Assembly: GCA_023428085.1 (NCBI GenBank)
Contig: JAEYZK010000472.1
Span: 1-23,033, forward strand
Direction of reading: 5' to 3'
DNA length: 23,033 nt
From: Pseudomonadota bacterium
GTDB lineage: Bacteria > Myxococcota > Myxococcia > Myxococcales > Anaeromyxobacteraceae
The notes below the pieces were generated by a model. That model was not told the DNA's origin and did not search any database. It saw nothing but the letters and a program-made list of their open reading frames with translations. Every line of letters starts with the position of its first letter. Position 1 is the stretch's first letter. Of the stretch, positions 1-8,534 are shown in pieces. The position numbers and the translations under genes were made by a program.

Positions 1-81
1 GCCCTGGGCCTCGGCCTCGCGGGGGCGCTGTGGGCGTGGTTGCTCGGCGGGCGGCGTGCGTCCGCGGGCGCGGGAAACTAG
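1..81 (+). CDS. C-terminal fragment of a membrane protein (5' end outside window)
   Basis: Reading frame 1 is open from the first base and ends at a TAG at 79-81, giving 26 residues. They consist of a hydrophobic Ala/Leu/Gly/Trp stretch (about residues 1-16) followed by an Arg-containing polar tail, which looks like a last transmembrane helix with a short tail. Codons are GC-rich at the third position, as in the rest of the window. Its stop overlaps the stop of the convergent gene on the other strand (shared CTAG at 78-81). Nothing more can be said about its function. Confidence 0.5.
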   Translation, partial: ALGLGLAGALWAWLLGGRRASAGAGN

Positions 82-485
82 GCTCCGCGCTTCCGGCGCG
101 CGCCGCCGGTCGCCGGCGCGAGCGAGACGACGTGGCGCGGATCGAGGACGGGCACGGGCGCGCTCCCCGCGACGCGCTGCTCCTCGGCGTCGAGGCGCGC
201 GAACCAGCGCGCGGCGCGCTGCTTGATGCCTGCCCAGCGGATGTCCTCGTGCGTCGCCTCGGGGATGCCGCGGGGGCCGGGCTCGTAGCGCGTGAGCCGC
301 GCGCCGGCGCCGCGCCGGAAGACCTCGCCGTACGCGGACGACTGCGTGCGCGCGCAGATCGGGCACTGGTAGTAACGGATCGGGCTCCCGGGGGACGCCC
401 AGCTCGTCATCAGGACACCGCAGTGGGTGCACTCGGCCGCGACTTCCATTGGGAAGGTCGATATCACCCGCTGGATCCGGGTCAA
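78..485 (-). CDS. Small zinc-ribbon protein of unknown function
   Basis: The frame encodes 135 residues from a TTG at 485, or 123 from the ATG at 449; neither has a strong Shine-Dalgarno, so the start is open. In the longer numbering two CxxC knuckles (C19/C22 and C41/C44), separated by 18 residues, make a four-Cys zinc ribbon. The rest is charged, with an Arg-rich C-terminus and no signal peptide or membrane segment, so a cytoplasmic protein is expected. It is convergent with the gene before it (stop codons overlap in CTAG) and divergent from the aminotransferase at 551. A metal-binding role is likely from the Cys pattern; a partner or substrate cannot be named. Confidence 0.72.
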   Translation of the reverse strand: MTRIQRVISTFPMEVAAECTHCGVLMTSWASPGSPIRYYQCPICARTQSSAYGEVFRRGAGARLTRYEPGPRGIPEATHEDIRWAGIKQRAARWFARLDAEEQRVAGSAPVPVLDPRHVVSLAPATGGARRKRGA

Positions 486-550
486 GAAACCGGAGCGTCG
501 CGCCTGGGGCCCGCGCCGCTGCGCGCGGCCGGGCCGGTTATGAACGAGGC

Positions 551-1462
551 ATGCCCCTGCCGGTCCTCGTGAACCTCGACGGCGCCCTGGTCCCTCCCGC
601 GCAGGCCAGGGTCTCGATCCTCGATCGCGGCTTCCTGTACGGCGACAGCGTCTACGAGGTGATCCGCACGTACCGCCGCCGGGCGTTCGAGCTGGGGCCG
701 CACCTGCGCCGGCTCGCGCACTCGGCGGAGCGGATCGGGCTCCGGCTCCGCTGGGACGCAGCGCGGACGGAGCAGGAGCTCGCGCGCACGATCGACGCCG
801 CGGGGCGGCTGCCCGCGCCGGCGCCGGATCCCGAGGCCGCGCCCTGGAACGTCGGCGAATGGTCCGCGCGCATCGTGATGACCCGCGGCGCGGGTGAGCT
901 GGGGCTCGATCCGGGCCTCGCCGTGGATCCGCTCGCCGCGATCCTGCTCGTCCCGCTCGCCGGCCCGCCGGCCCGGGCCTACGCGGAGGGCGTGAAGGTC
1001 ATCCTCGCCTCGACGCCGCGCCCGTCCGCGGCGGCGGTCGATCCGACGGCCAAGACGGGCGCGCACCTGGCGCAGGTGATGGCGATGGCGGAGGCCCGCG
1101 CGGCGGGCGCGCACGAGGCGCTCCTCGCGGACGGCGAGGGGCGGCTCACCGAGGGCGTCTCCTCGAACCTGTTCACCGTCCGTGATGGCACGCTCCGGAC
1201 GCCGCCGCGCGCGGCCGGCATCCTCGAGGGGGTGACCCGGGGCGCGGTGCTCGCCCTGGCGCGGGCCGAGGGGGTCCCGATCGAGGAGGCGCGGTTCGGG
1301 CCGGAGGAGCTGCGCGCGGCGCAGGAGGTCTTCCTCACGTCCACCCACCGGGAGCTCCTCCCCGTCACACGGGTGGGGGATGCGCCGGTCGGGGAGGGGC
1401 GGCCCGGCCCGGTCACCCGCAGGTTGCACGCGGCCTTCCGCGCGATGGCCGACGCGCTGTAG
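551..1462 (+). CDS. Class IV PLP-dependent aminotransferase (D-amino acid / branched-chain / aminodeoxychorismate lyase family)
   Basis: The protein has 303 residues, normal for fold-type IV PLP enzymes. Family landmarks are visible: the N-terminal LDRGFLYGDSVYEVIR block (residues 24-39), the PLP lysine K168 in the PTAKTGAHL segment, and the TEGVSSNLF block (200-208) whose Glu contacts the cofactor ring nitrogen in this family. These enzymes move amino groups between amino and 2-oxo acids or, in PabC, split aminodeoxychorismate. The GDSVYE variant resembles D-amino acid and branched-chain aminotransferases, but motifs alone do not settle the substrate. The ATG at 551 is chosen because family homology starts at once (VNLDG). 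A much longer upstream open frame has no family character. It seems to be transcribed alone, diverging from the zinc-ribbon gene. Confidence 0.9.
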   Translation: MPLPVLVNLDGALVPPAQARVSILDRGFLYGDSVYEVIRTYRRRAFELGPHLRRLAHSAERIGLRLRWDAARTEQELARTIDAAGRLPAPAPDPEAAPWNVGEWSARIVMTRGAGELGLDPGLAVDPLAAILLVPLAGPPARAYAEGVKVILASTPRPSAAAVDPTAKTGAHLAQVMAMAEARAAGAHEALLADGEGRLTEGVSSNLFTVRDGTLRTPPRAAGILEGVTRGAVLALARAEGVPIEEARFGPEELRAAQEVFLTSTHRELLPVTRVGDAPVGEGRPGPVTRRLHAAFRAMADAL

Positions 1463-1545
1463 GCGGCGCGGCGCCTGCGGCGCACCTCGCCCCATCGTGA
1501 GAACCAGCCCCCCGCCGCCGCGGGGAACGCGTAGTCTTGGAGTGC

Positions 1546-2295
1546 ATGCGACCGTCGCTCGGACTCGTGCTCGTCGCCCTCGCCGTCGCCCCCATCGCGG
1601 CGCGGCCCGATCCTCAGACCGAGCGCGCGCTGCGCGCGCTCGCGACGAGCGACTCGCTCAAGATCCGCACCCAGGCGGCGCTCATCCTCGGCCAGCTCAA
1701 GCCGTCCGACGCGGGGCCGGCGCTGCGCAAGGCGGCGGTCGGGGATCCCTCCGCCGCGGTCCGGATCGCCGCCGTGGCGGGCCTCGCGCGGTTCGGCGAC
1801 CCCGAGTCGAAGGCGGTGCTCGAGCGGGTGCAGCGGTCGGATCCGGACGAAGGCGTGCGGACCTCGGCCGCGGGCGCGCTCGTGGCGCTCCGCGATCCCG
1901 TGACGCCGGCCGTGCGGGGCCGCGGCGAGGTGGTCCTCGAGGACACGGTCGGCAGCGCGGGTCGCCCCTCGGATCGCGCTGCGCTGCGCGACGCCCTCGG
2001 GCGGCGGCTGACCGAGGCGGGGTTCCAGGTGGGCCGGGACGGCATCCGCCTCAAGCCCTCGATCGTCCGGCTGGACGTCGAGCGGGCGAGCGAGAAGACG
2101 GTGCTCGCCGTGCGCGCGGAGCTCGTCGCGGTGGAGGGTGGCGGTCGGATGGCGGCGATGCTGGAGGGGGCCGCGAAGGTGTCCGCGCACGGGCCCATCG
2201 GGGACCGCGAGCTGGCGGAGTACTCGGTCCGGGTCGTGGACGCAGTCGCCAAGGTTCTCGTCGAGGACCTCGCCGCGAAGCTCGGGGAGAGGTAA
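1546..2295 (+). CDS. Secreted HEAT-repeat protein
   Basis: The protein has 249 residues starting at ATG 1546, with GGAG just upstream; a TTG nine bases earlier is also in frame. Residues 1-22 form a signal peptide (MRPS followed by a Leu/Val/Ala core, cleavage near AARPDP). Residues about 25-105 contain helical repeats of the HEAT_2/PBS-lyase type: units like TQAALILGQL, VRIAAVAGLARFGD and VRTSAAGALVALRD recur about every 30 residues. The C-terminal 125 residues are a separate alpha/beta region with no family I recognise. HEAT repeats are protein-binding scaffolds, so a periplasmic scaffold is the best guess. It is followed after 9 bases by the HAMP protein and then the SpoIID-like gene, so the three probably share a transcript. 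Confidence 0.75.
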   Translation: MRPSLGLVLVALAVAPIAARPDPQTERALRALATSDSLKIRTQAALILGQLKPSDAGPALRKAAVGDPSAAVRIAAVAGLARFGDPESKAVLERVQRSDPDEGVRTSAAGALVALRDPVTPAVRGRGEVVLEDTVGSAGRPSDRAALRDALGRRLTEAGFQVGRDGIRLKPSIVRLDVERASEKTVLAVRAELVAVEGGGRMAAMLEGAAKVSAHGPIGDRELAEYSVRVVDAVAKVLVEDLAAKLGER

Positions 2296-2304
2296 AACGG
2301 GGGC

Positions 2305-2934
2305 ATGGCCCTCGCCCAGGCACAGCGCTCCCCGGAGGAAGCCCCGGCGTCCGCGGAGGTCAAGCCGCGGCGCCACCTCCGCAACTACCTGCTCGACACG
2401 AGCCTCCAGCTCCGGCTCGCGAGCTACCTCATCGCGGTCGCCACGGCGCTCGGCGTCGGCCTGGGGTGGCTGCTCTGGAAGGCGTACCGCGAGACCAGCC
2501 AGATGCTCGTGGATCAGAACCCGAGCGTCGGCGCGGCGCTCGGCAACGCGCTCGCGCGCGAGGACCGGTTCAGGATCGTCGTCATCGCCGGCGCGCTCGC
2601 CGTCGTCCTCGTCTGCCTCCTCGTGGCCGGCGTGCTGGTGACGCACCGGATCGCCGGGCCGGCGTACGCCATCCGCCGCACCTGCAAGCGCGTCGCGGAG
2701 GGCGATCTCGCCGAGCCGCCGCCGCTCCGGACGGGTGATCTCCTCTCCGAGCTCGGGGACGAGGTGGCCGAGATGGTCCGCGCGCTCCGGGCGCGCGAGG
2801 TGCGCGAGCGGGACGTCGCCGCGTCCGCCGCCCAGGTCCTGCGCGATCCGCTGGCCTCCGCCTCGACGCGCCAGGAGATGGCCCGCGCGCTCGAGGCGCT
2901 CGCCGCCGAGAAGGACCGCCGCCTCGAGCCGTGA
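2305..2934 (+). CDS. Two-helix membrane protein with HAMP domain and no output domain
   Basis: The protein has 209 residues. There is a cytoplasmic, basic N-terminus, a first transmembrane helix at about 38-60, a short external loop of about 27 residues, a second helix at about 88-110, and then a HAMP linker (about 111-165, beginning HRIAGPAYAIRR and containing the GDL turn). A coiled tail ends at residue 209. HAMP domains normally pass signals to a kinase, cyclase or methyl-accepting domain, and none is present here, so it may work with a partner protein or as a membrane scaffold. The start ATG follows a run of Gs (GGGGGC). Its stop overlaps the next gene's GTG start (GTGA at 2931-2934), so the two are probably translationally coupled. 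Confidence 0.8.
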   Translation: MALAQAQRSPEEAPASAEVKPRRHLRNYLLDTSLQLRLASYLIAVATALGVGLGWLLWKAYRETSQMLVDQNPSVGAALGNALAREDRFRIVVIAGALAVVLVCLLVAGVLVTHRIAGPAYAIRRTCKRVAEGDLAEPPPLRTGDLLSELGDEVAEMVRALRAREVRERDVAASAAQVLRDPLASASTRQEMARALEALAAEKDRRLEP

Positions 2935-4688
2935 AGAGGCTGCTGATCCTCGCCGTCCTGCTCGTCGGGGCCTGCGCCGAGGCGCAGCGCGTTCCTGCGC
3001 CTGCGCCCGCGCCGCAGCAGGAGCCCGCGCCGGCCCCGCCGCCCGAGCCGCCTCCCGCGGACCTGAGCGCCGATCTCCCGCCTCCGCTGCCGCCCCCCGA
3101 GCTCCCCCCGCCGGAGCCGCCGCCGCCCGCGACCGACCTCGCGGACCCGCTCGATCTCCTCTGGGGACACCGCCTCGAGTTCGCCGCCGGCGGGGAGCCG
3201 CTCGTCACCATCCGGCTCATGGAGGGCCAGCGGGAGATCGCGTTCCGGCCGCGCGGCCCGGCGCGGATCGCCCTGCGGGGCGGGGGCGTCCTGGACGTCC
3301 CGGCCGGCGTCCGGCTCGCCGTCCAGGCGCGCGCCACCGCCCCGGGGCGGCTCGCCCGGTTCGTGGTCGTCACCGACGTCGAGGGCCACGACGACCTGGT
3401 CGCCGCGCGCGCGGCGCTCGCCGGCCGGGGGTTCGCCGCGCGCCTCCGGGTGACGGGCGCGGTCTACGGGATCGCCGGGCGGGTGCTCGACAACCGGCGC
3501 GAGCAGCTCGTCGTGGACGCCGACGGGACCGAGGCCGGGGCCCGGAGCGTGCTCGCGGAGCTGCAGCAGGGCGGGACGCGCGGCGTCCTCGCCGAGGAGC
3601 TCGCGGTGCGACCCTCGGGCACCCTCGTCCTGCTCGGGCCGGGCGGCGCGCTGCTCGGCGAGGCGGACGCGGCGCTGACCCTCGTCGTCGACGGCGACGC
3701 GGGCTTCGTGGTCGAGGCGGTGGAGCACGACCTCGGCCGGGTGGGGCGGGCGCGCGAGGATCGCTCGTACCGCGGGCGGCTCTACGTCGCGCTCGACGCC
3801 CGCGGGAGCCTCGCCGCGATCCACGGCGTCCCGCTCGAGGAGCTGCTCCTCGGGCTCGTCCCGAGCGAGATGCCGGGCTCCTCCCCGCTGGAGGCGCTCA
3901 AGGCGCAGGCGGTGACCGCCCGGTCCAACGTGCTCGCGCAGATCGGGACGCGACACCTCGACGACCCGTTCATGCTCTGCGCCGAGGTTCACTGCCAGGC
4001 GTACCGGGGCGACGGGGCCCGCACCGCCCGCACGGACGAGGCCGTGCGGTCCACGCGGGGGGAGGCGCTGTTCGGCAAGGACGACCGGCGGCTCGTCGAC
4101 GGGGTGTACTCGGCCATGTGCGGGGGGCACACCGAGGACAACGACGCCGTCTGGGCCCACGCGCCCTCGCCGAGCCTGCGCGGCCGGCCCGATCTCCCGC
4201 CCGAGGAGGCCGCCCGCTGGGCGGGAGGGCTCGCGCAGGACGCGTCCGTGCGCGCGTTCCTCGCTGCGCCCTCCGGCGCCTGGTGCCGGATCCCTGCGGC
4301 GCGGCGCGACCGGTTCCGCTGGGAGCGGCGCCTCGACCCGCCCCGGCTCAAGGCCCTGGGCGACGCCCTGGGGGTGGGGCACATCCGGGGGCTGCGGGTC
4401 CTCGCGCGCGGGGTCTCGGGGCGCGCGCGCGCCGTGCGGATCGAGGGCGAGCGCGGCGCGGTGGAGCTCGGGCCGGAGCTGCGCATCCGGCGCGCGCTGG
4501 GGGATCTCCCGTCGGCGCTGTTCACCGTGGACCGCGACGGGGAGACCCTCGTGCTCCGCGGCGGCGGCTGGGGTCACGGCGTGGGCCTGTGCCAGTGGGG
4601 CGCGGTCGGGCGCGCCCTGTCGGGCCAGCGATATCTCGACATCCTCCGGGCGTACTTCTCGGGGGCCGAGGTCGGGAAGATTTACTGA
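2931..4688 (+). CDS. SpoIID/LytB-domain lipoprotein (putative peptidoglycan lytic transglycosylase)
   Basis: The protein has 585 residues from a GTG start overlapping the previous stop. Residues 1-15 are a lipoprotein signal with lipobox LVGAC (C15). A Pro/Glu-rich linker fills about 21-70, as in periplasm-spanning tethers, and a beta-rich region follows. The SpoIID domain covers about 280-585: LLGLVPSEMP with the expected catalytic Glu E313, LKAQAVTARS shortly after, a Cys-Gln pair near 355, and the terminal GWGHGVGLCQWGA block. SpoIID-type enzymes cut glycan strands stripped of stem peptides. In sporulating Firmicutes this drives engulfment; in other bacteria the domain serves wall remodelling. 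The lipid anchor and linker suggest an outer- or inner-membrane-tethered hydrolase. Its exact partner is unknown, though coupling with the HAMP protein suggests joint function. Confidence 0.88.
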   Translation: MKRLLILAVLLVGACAEAQRVPAPAPAPQQEPAPAPPPEPPPADLSADLPPPLPPPELPPPEPPPPATDLADPLDLLWGHRLEFAAGGEPLVTIRLMEGQREIAFRPRGPARIALRGGGVLDVPAGVRLAVQARATAPGRLARFVVVTDVEGHDDLVAARAALAGRGFAARLRVTGAVYGIAGRVLDNRREQLVVDADGTEAGARSVLAELQQGGTRGVLAEELAVRPSGTLVLLGPGGALLGEADAALTLVVDGDAGFVVEAVEHDLGRVGRAREDRSYRGRLYVALDARGSLAAIHGVPLEELLLGLVPSEMPGSSPLEALKAQAVTARSNVLAQIGTRHLDDPFMLCAEVHCQAYRGDGARTARTDEAVRSTRGEALFGKDDRRLVDGVYSAMCGGHTEDNDAVWAHAPSPSLRGRPDLPPEEAARWAGGLAQDASVRAFLAAPSGAWCRIPAARRDRFRWERRLDPPRLKALGDALGVGHIRGLRVLARGVSGRARAVRIEGERGAVELGPELRIRRALGDLPSALFTVDRDGETLVLRGGGWGHGVGLCQWGAVGRALSGQRYLDILRAYFSGAEVGKIY

Positions 4689-4831
4689 AAGTAGAGCCCC
4701 GCCCGCTCGGCCGCCTGCTCCATGGGGTCCGTCGCGCGCGCGGGCCGGCACGCGTTCGGGCCGGTGCCGCGCCGCGCCGGTCGTTCCATTTTCTCCGCGG
4801 GGGCACGTTCCTGGCCAGAGAGTGGAATCGG

Positions 4832-6238
<1,407 letters not shown>

Positions 6239-6242
6239 CGCC

Positions 6243-6431
6243 TCACGCCGCCGCCTCCTTCGCCTGCACGAGCCGCGCGCGGCGCGGCCTGGGCGTGCGC
6301 GCGCTCACCCAGAGCATCGCCACGCCGAGCGCGAGCAGGACCGGCGCCTCCAGCCAGCTCGCCGGGAACAGCCGGCAGACCACCATCCCGATCCCGAACA
6401 GGCCGACCGACCACGCCGCAGCCCTCAGCAT
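6243..6431 (-). CDS. Small hypothetical membrane protein (62 aa)
   Basis: The frame encodes 62 residues from an ATG at 6431 preceded by a G-rich Shine-Dalgarno (GGGGGGACGG immediately upstream). Two hydrophobic stretches, about residues 6-22 and 28-43, would form a helical hairpin in the inner membrane, followed by a basic cytoplasmic tail (ARTPRPRRARL) and a short acidic/alanine end. Third positions are GC-rich. It is convergent with the regulator gene, the stop codons being only four bases apart, and its promoter would lie in the same gap as the heptamer repeats. No family is recognised. The short length and lack of a motif leave real doubt, but the hydropathy pattern favours a true gene. 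Confidence 0.55.
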   Translation of the reverse strand: MLRAAAWSVGLFGIGMVVCRLFPASWLEAPVLLALGVAMLWVSARTPRPRRARLVQAKEAAA

Positions 6432-6444
6432 CCGTCCCCCCGGA

Positions 6445-6532
6445 CAGTTGTCAGTTGTCAGTTGTCAGTTGACAGTTGTCAGTTGTCCGTCTGGCAGCGG
6501 ACCACTGACGACTGACCACTGGCTCCTGACCA
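6445..6532. repeat. Inverted pair of heptamer tandem arrays
   Basis: Six tandem copies of CAGTTGT (one copy ends in A) run from 6445 to 6486. After a 15-base spacer, four degenerate heptamers follow in the opposite sense at 6502-6529 (CCACTGA, CGACTGA, CCACTGG, CTCCTGA). Their complements (TCAGTGG, TCAGTCG and so on) belong to the same CAGTNGT family. Single-stranded DNA or RNA could fold this into an imperfect hairpin. The array is much less GC-rich than its surroundings. Similar heptamer repeats occur between genes in several bacterial phyla (for example the STRR repeats of cyanobacteria); what they do is not established. Confidence 0.85.
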
Positions 6533-6555
6533 ACCTCATGCGCCGCGGCCCGCCA

Positions 6556-6578
6556 GGCAACGCGAGCACGCCGTTGCC
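6556..6578. promoter_or_regulatory. Imperfect dyad, possible upstream activator site
   Basis: Six-base arms GGCAAC (6556-6561) and GTTGCC (6573-6578) are separated by 11 bases. The centre lies about 180 bases before the predicted sigma-54 start near 6747, a usual distance for an NtrC-type activator site. In a sequence this GC-rich, six-base arms can occur by chance, so the call rests mainly on position. Confidence 0.25.
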
Positions 6579-6683
6579 GCGCGGTGGAACGAAAGTCGCC
6601 ACCTCGGGCGCCGCGCTTCACCGGCCGGGCGGGCCCCCGGGCGCGGAGCGCGCGCCGGCCCGTCGCCCGCGCGCCGACCGCGC

Positions 6684-6704
6684 CCGGATGCAAGGCGCAT
6701 CCGG
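6684..6704. promoter_or_regulatory. Perfect 8-bp inverted repeat upstream of the sigma-54 promoter
   Basis: Arms CCGGATGC (6684-6691) and GCATCCGG (6697-6704) are perfect complements with a five-base spacer. The dyad ends 17 bases before the -24 element. Symmetry and size (21 bp) suit a dimeric Fis-type HTH activator such as the product of 4832-6238. The centre is only about 53 bases from the predicted transcription start, closer than most enhancer-type sites, so it could also be a repressor operator or a hairpin of no function. Confidence 0.4.
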
Positions 6705-6720
6705 TGGGGCGCTTCCGGCG

Positions 6721-6736
6721 TGGCATGCGCGATGCT
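6721..6736 (+). promoter_or_regulatory. Sigma-54 (-24/-12) promoter of the exopolysaccharide operon
   Basis: TGGCATGCGCGATGCT matches the sigma-54 consensus TGGCACG-N4-TTGCW at 10 of 12 defined positions. It keeps the essential GG (6722-6723) and GC (6734-6735) doublets at the correct spacing. Transcription should begin near 6747, giving a 29-base leader with a GGAGG ribosome site (6766-6770) before the ATG at 6776. The gene just upstream codes for an NtrC-type activator with an intact GAFTGA loop. The rest of the 6432-6775 gap outside the listed repeat and dyads shows nothing recognisable. Confidence 0.7.
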
Positions 6737-6775
6737 CACGGTCTCGGCGCGCGCGCGTCAGCGCCGGAGGTGTGC

Positions 6776-7351
6776 ATGAAGCGGTGGATGGGAGCCGTGA
6801 TGGCTTGCAGCGTGGCCGCGGCGGGCTGCGCCTCGACCAAGGTGAGCCGGATGGCGGCGGAGCCGCAGCGGGGCGAGTACCGGATCGGCAAGGAGGACGT
6901 GATCGAGGTGGTGGTCTTCCGCGAACCCGAGCTCTCGCGGGTGGTCCCGGTCCGGCCGGACGGGAAGATCTCGCTGCCCCTCGCGGGAGAGATGGACGCG
7001 GCCGGCAAGACCGCGGCGGAGCTCCAGCAGGGGATCGCGAAGATGCTCGCGGCGTACGTGCGGGAGCCGGCGGTGTCGGTCCTCGTCCGGGAGATCAACG
7101 CCTCGCGGGTGTTCGTCCTGGGCGAGGTGGTCCGGCCCGGGGGCTTCCCGCTGCGCGGGCCGATGACCGTCGTGCAGGCGATCGCGATCGCCGGCGGGCG
7201 GACGCCGTACGCGGGAGATCGCGTGGTGTGGCTCCGGGACAAGCACGGGGCGAAGCCCGAGAAGGCGACCCTGTCGTTCCGGGATCTCGTGAAGGGGGAG
7301 GAGTCGGGTGAGCTCTGGCTGGCGAGCGGCGACGTCCTCTACGTGCCTTGA
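6776..7351 (+). CDS. Short Wza-like polysaccharide export lipoprotein
   Basis: The protein has 191 residues. ATG 6776 is preceded by GGAGG with five-base spacing. The N-terminus is a lipoprotein signal with lipobox AAAGC (C18). A Poly_export domain follows (about 35-112: YRIGKEDVIEVVVF, then VRPDGKISLPLAGEMDAAGKT), and then one SLBB-type domain (about 118-190: ASRVFVLGEVVRPGGFPL). Full Wza is about twice as long and ends in an amphipathic helix that makes the outer-membrane pore; both that helix and further SLBB domains are missing. In Myxococcus, such truncated Wza proteins act with a separate integral beta-barrel (Wzp), and a barrel-like gene is next here. It would form a periplasmic channel ring moving the finished polymer outward. 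It is the first gene of the operon. Confidence 0.92.
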   Translation: MKRWMGAVMACSVAAAGCASTKVSRMAAEPQRGEYRIGKEDVIEVVVFREPELSRVVPVRPDGKISLPLAGEMDAAGKTAAELQQGIAKMLAAYVREPAVSVLVREINASRVFVLGEVVRPGGFPLRGPMTVVQAIAIAGGRTPYAGDRVVWLRDKHGAKPEKATLSFRDLVKGEESGELWLASGDVLYVP

Positions 7352-7370
7352 TCGGGAGCGAGGGAGCGGC

Positions 7371-8480
7371 GTGGGCGCGCGCGCGTGGGCGGCTGCCCTC
7401 CTCGCGGTCCTCGCCGTCTCCGCGCGCGCCGAGCCGCAGCTCGACCCGGTGCTGCGGCTGGGCGTCGAGGGCGGGTACGACTCGAACCCGCTCTACGACG
7501 GCCGCTCGGACGAGCGCGCACGGCTGGCGCCCGAGCTCGGGCTGCGGCTGAGCGATCACCTCTGGGATCTCCTCGGCGTCTACGCGGCCGACTACCTGAC
7601 GTTCCGCCGGATCCGCCCCACGGGCGTCTGGAACCACCGCGGCGCGCTCGAGCTCGCCGCGACGCCGACGCCCCGCACGCGCGTGGCGGGCTCGCTGCGC
7701 GGCACCTGGGCCCAGGACCCGGTCGGCCTCGCCCAGGAGGGCATCTTCCGCGAGGGGCGGAGCCGGGCGCTCGTGATCATCGGCTCGGGCCGCGTCGAGC
7801 AGGATCTCGACCGCAAGCTGCTCGCGGGCGTGCGGCTCTCCGAGCGGCTGGTCCGGTTCGAGGACGGGGGCGGCGGCGCGATGCACGCGCCCTCGGTCGA
7901 GCTCCTCCGCCGGGTGGACGCGCGCCTCCTCTTCGGCGCCGCGTACGCGTTCACCGCGTTCCAGGACTTCGCGGAGACCGGCGACACCGTCGCGTACGCC
8001 CAGGCCGTCCGCGGCCGGGCCCGGTACCTGATCAACCGGTACCTGGAGGCGGACGCGTACGCCGGGCCCGCCTTCTGGTCAGGCCCGGAAGGGCGCGCGG
8101 TCGTGCCAGAGGTCGGGGTCGAGCTGCGCCTCGGCCGGCGCGACTGGGATCTCCGGGCCGCCGCGTGGCACGGCCTGGGGCTCGGCTCCACCGCCTCGCC
8201 GGCGCTCATGAACGCCGTCGAGGTCGGCACCGTCCGGCGGTTCGGGCGCACCTTCGACCTGCGCGCGGACGGCGGGTTGTGGCACAGCGGGCGGGTGCCC
8301 TCCGGGGACGACGCCACGCTGGGGCTCGCCGCGGCGGGGGAGGCAGGCTGGTACGTGACGCGGCAGTTCCGGCTCGCGCTCGCGAGCTCGTACACGACCC
8401 GGCTCGATGACTCCTCCTCCCGCCTCCGAAGGTTCACCTTGGGTGTCCGGGCGGGATGGGAGCTGGCCGCGCGGCGGTAG
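7371..8480 (+). CDS. Outer-membrane beta-barrel protein, probable Wzp-type polysaccharide porin
   Basis: The protein has 369 residues from GTG 7371, with GAGGGAGC just before; family-like sequence begins there, and an open frame extending upstream overlaps the previous gene. Residues 1-22 are a signal peptide ending SARA. The mature part alternates polar and hydrophobic/aromatic residues in strands separated by turns over its whole length, starting LDPVLRLGVEGGYDSNPLYD and ending in a strand (LGVRAGWELAARR), as in outer-membrane barrels. No enzyme motif is seen. Position directly after a truncated Wza matches the Myxococcus EpsX/WzpX arrangement, in which the barrel supplies the outer-membrane pore. 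The assignment is by architecture and context. Confidence 0.78.
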   Translation: MGARAWAAALLAVLAVSARAEPQLDPVLRLGVEGGYDSNPLYDGRSDERARLAPELGLRLSDHLWDLLGVYAADYLTFRRIRPTGVWNHRGALELAATPTPRTRVAGSLRGTWAQDPVGLAQEGIFREGRSRALVIIGSGRVEQDLDRKLLAGVRLSERLVRFEDGGGGAMHAPSVELLRRVDARLLFGAAYAFTAFQDFAETGDTVAYAQAVRGRARYLINRYLEADAYAGPAFWSGPEGRAVVPEVGVELRLGRRDWDLRAAAWHGLGLGSTASPALMNAVEVGTVRRFGRTFDLRADGGLWHSGRVPSGDDATLGLAAAGEAGWYVTRQFRLALASSYTTRLDDSSSRLRRFTLGVRAGWELAARR

Positions 8481-8534
8481 ACGGAGAGGGGTCGGGCTCG
8501 GGCTCGTTCACGGGCTTGGGACCAGGGGGGGGAA

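Noticed and set aside
1471..1483. GCGCC-TGC-GGCGC hairpin after the class IV aminotransferase
   Set aside because: Five pairs with no T-run in GC-rich DNA; too likely by chance to call a terminator.
2514..4751. Long antisense and off-frame open frames over the SpoIID-like and HAMP genes, including a continuous plus-strand frame running from 2735 into the regulator
   Set aside because: They are low-complexity Arg/Ala/Gly/Pro translations typical of shadow frames in very GC-rich DNA, while the true frames carry recognised domains.
4801..4816. A sigma-54-like GGCACG-N4-TGGC just before the regulator gene
   Set aside because: The doublets fit, but the predicted transcription start (about 4827) would leave only five bases before the ATG at 4832 and exclude any ribosome site; three consensus positions also differ.
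6445..6532. Heptamer array as a CRISPR
   Set aside because: Units are 7 bases with no unique spacers and no cas genes are near.
6565..6577. AGCACG...TTGC as a second -24/-12 promoter
   Set aside because: The spacer is three bases instead of four and the GG doublet is broken; spacing is not flexible for sigma-54.
6451..6726. Minus-strand 91-codon frame covering the heptamer arrays
   Set aside because: Its C-terminus is translated heptamer repeat and the rest is Arg-rich shadow sequence; no motif, and it runs across the promoter region.
8473..8480. GGCGGTAG resembling the start of an ops (RfaH) element
   Set aside because: It is simply two Arg codons and the stop of the barrel gene, and the rest of the ops consensus does not follow.
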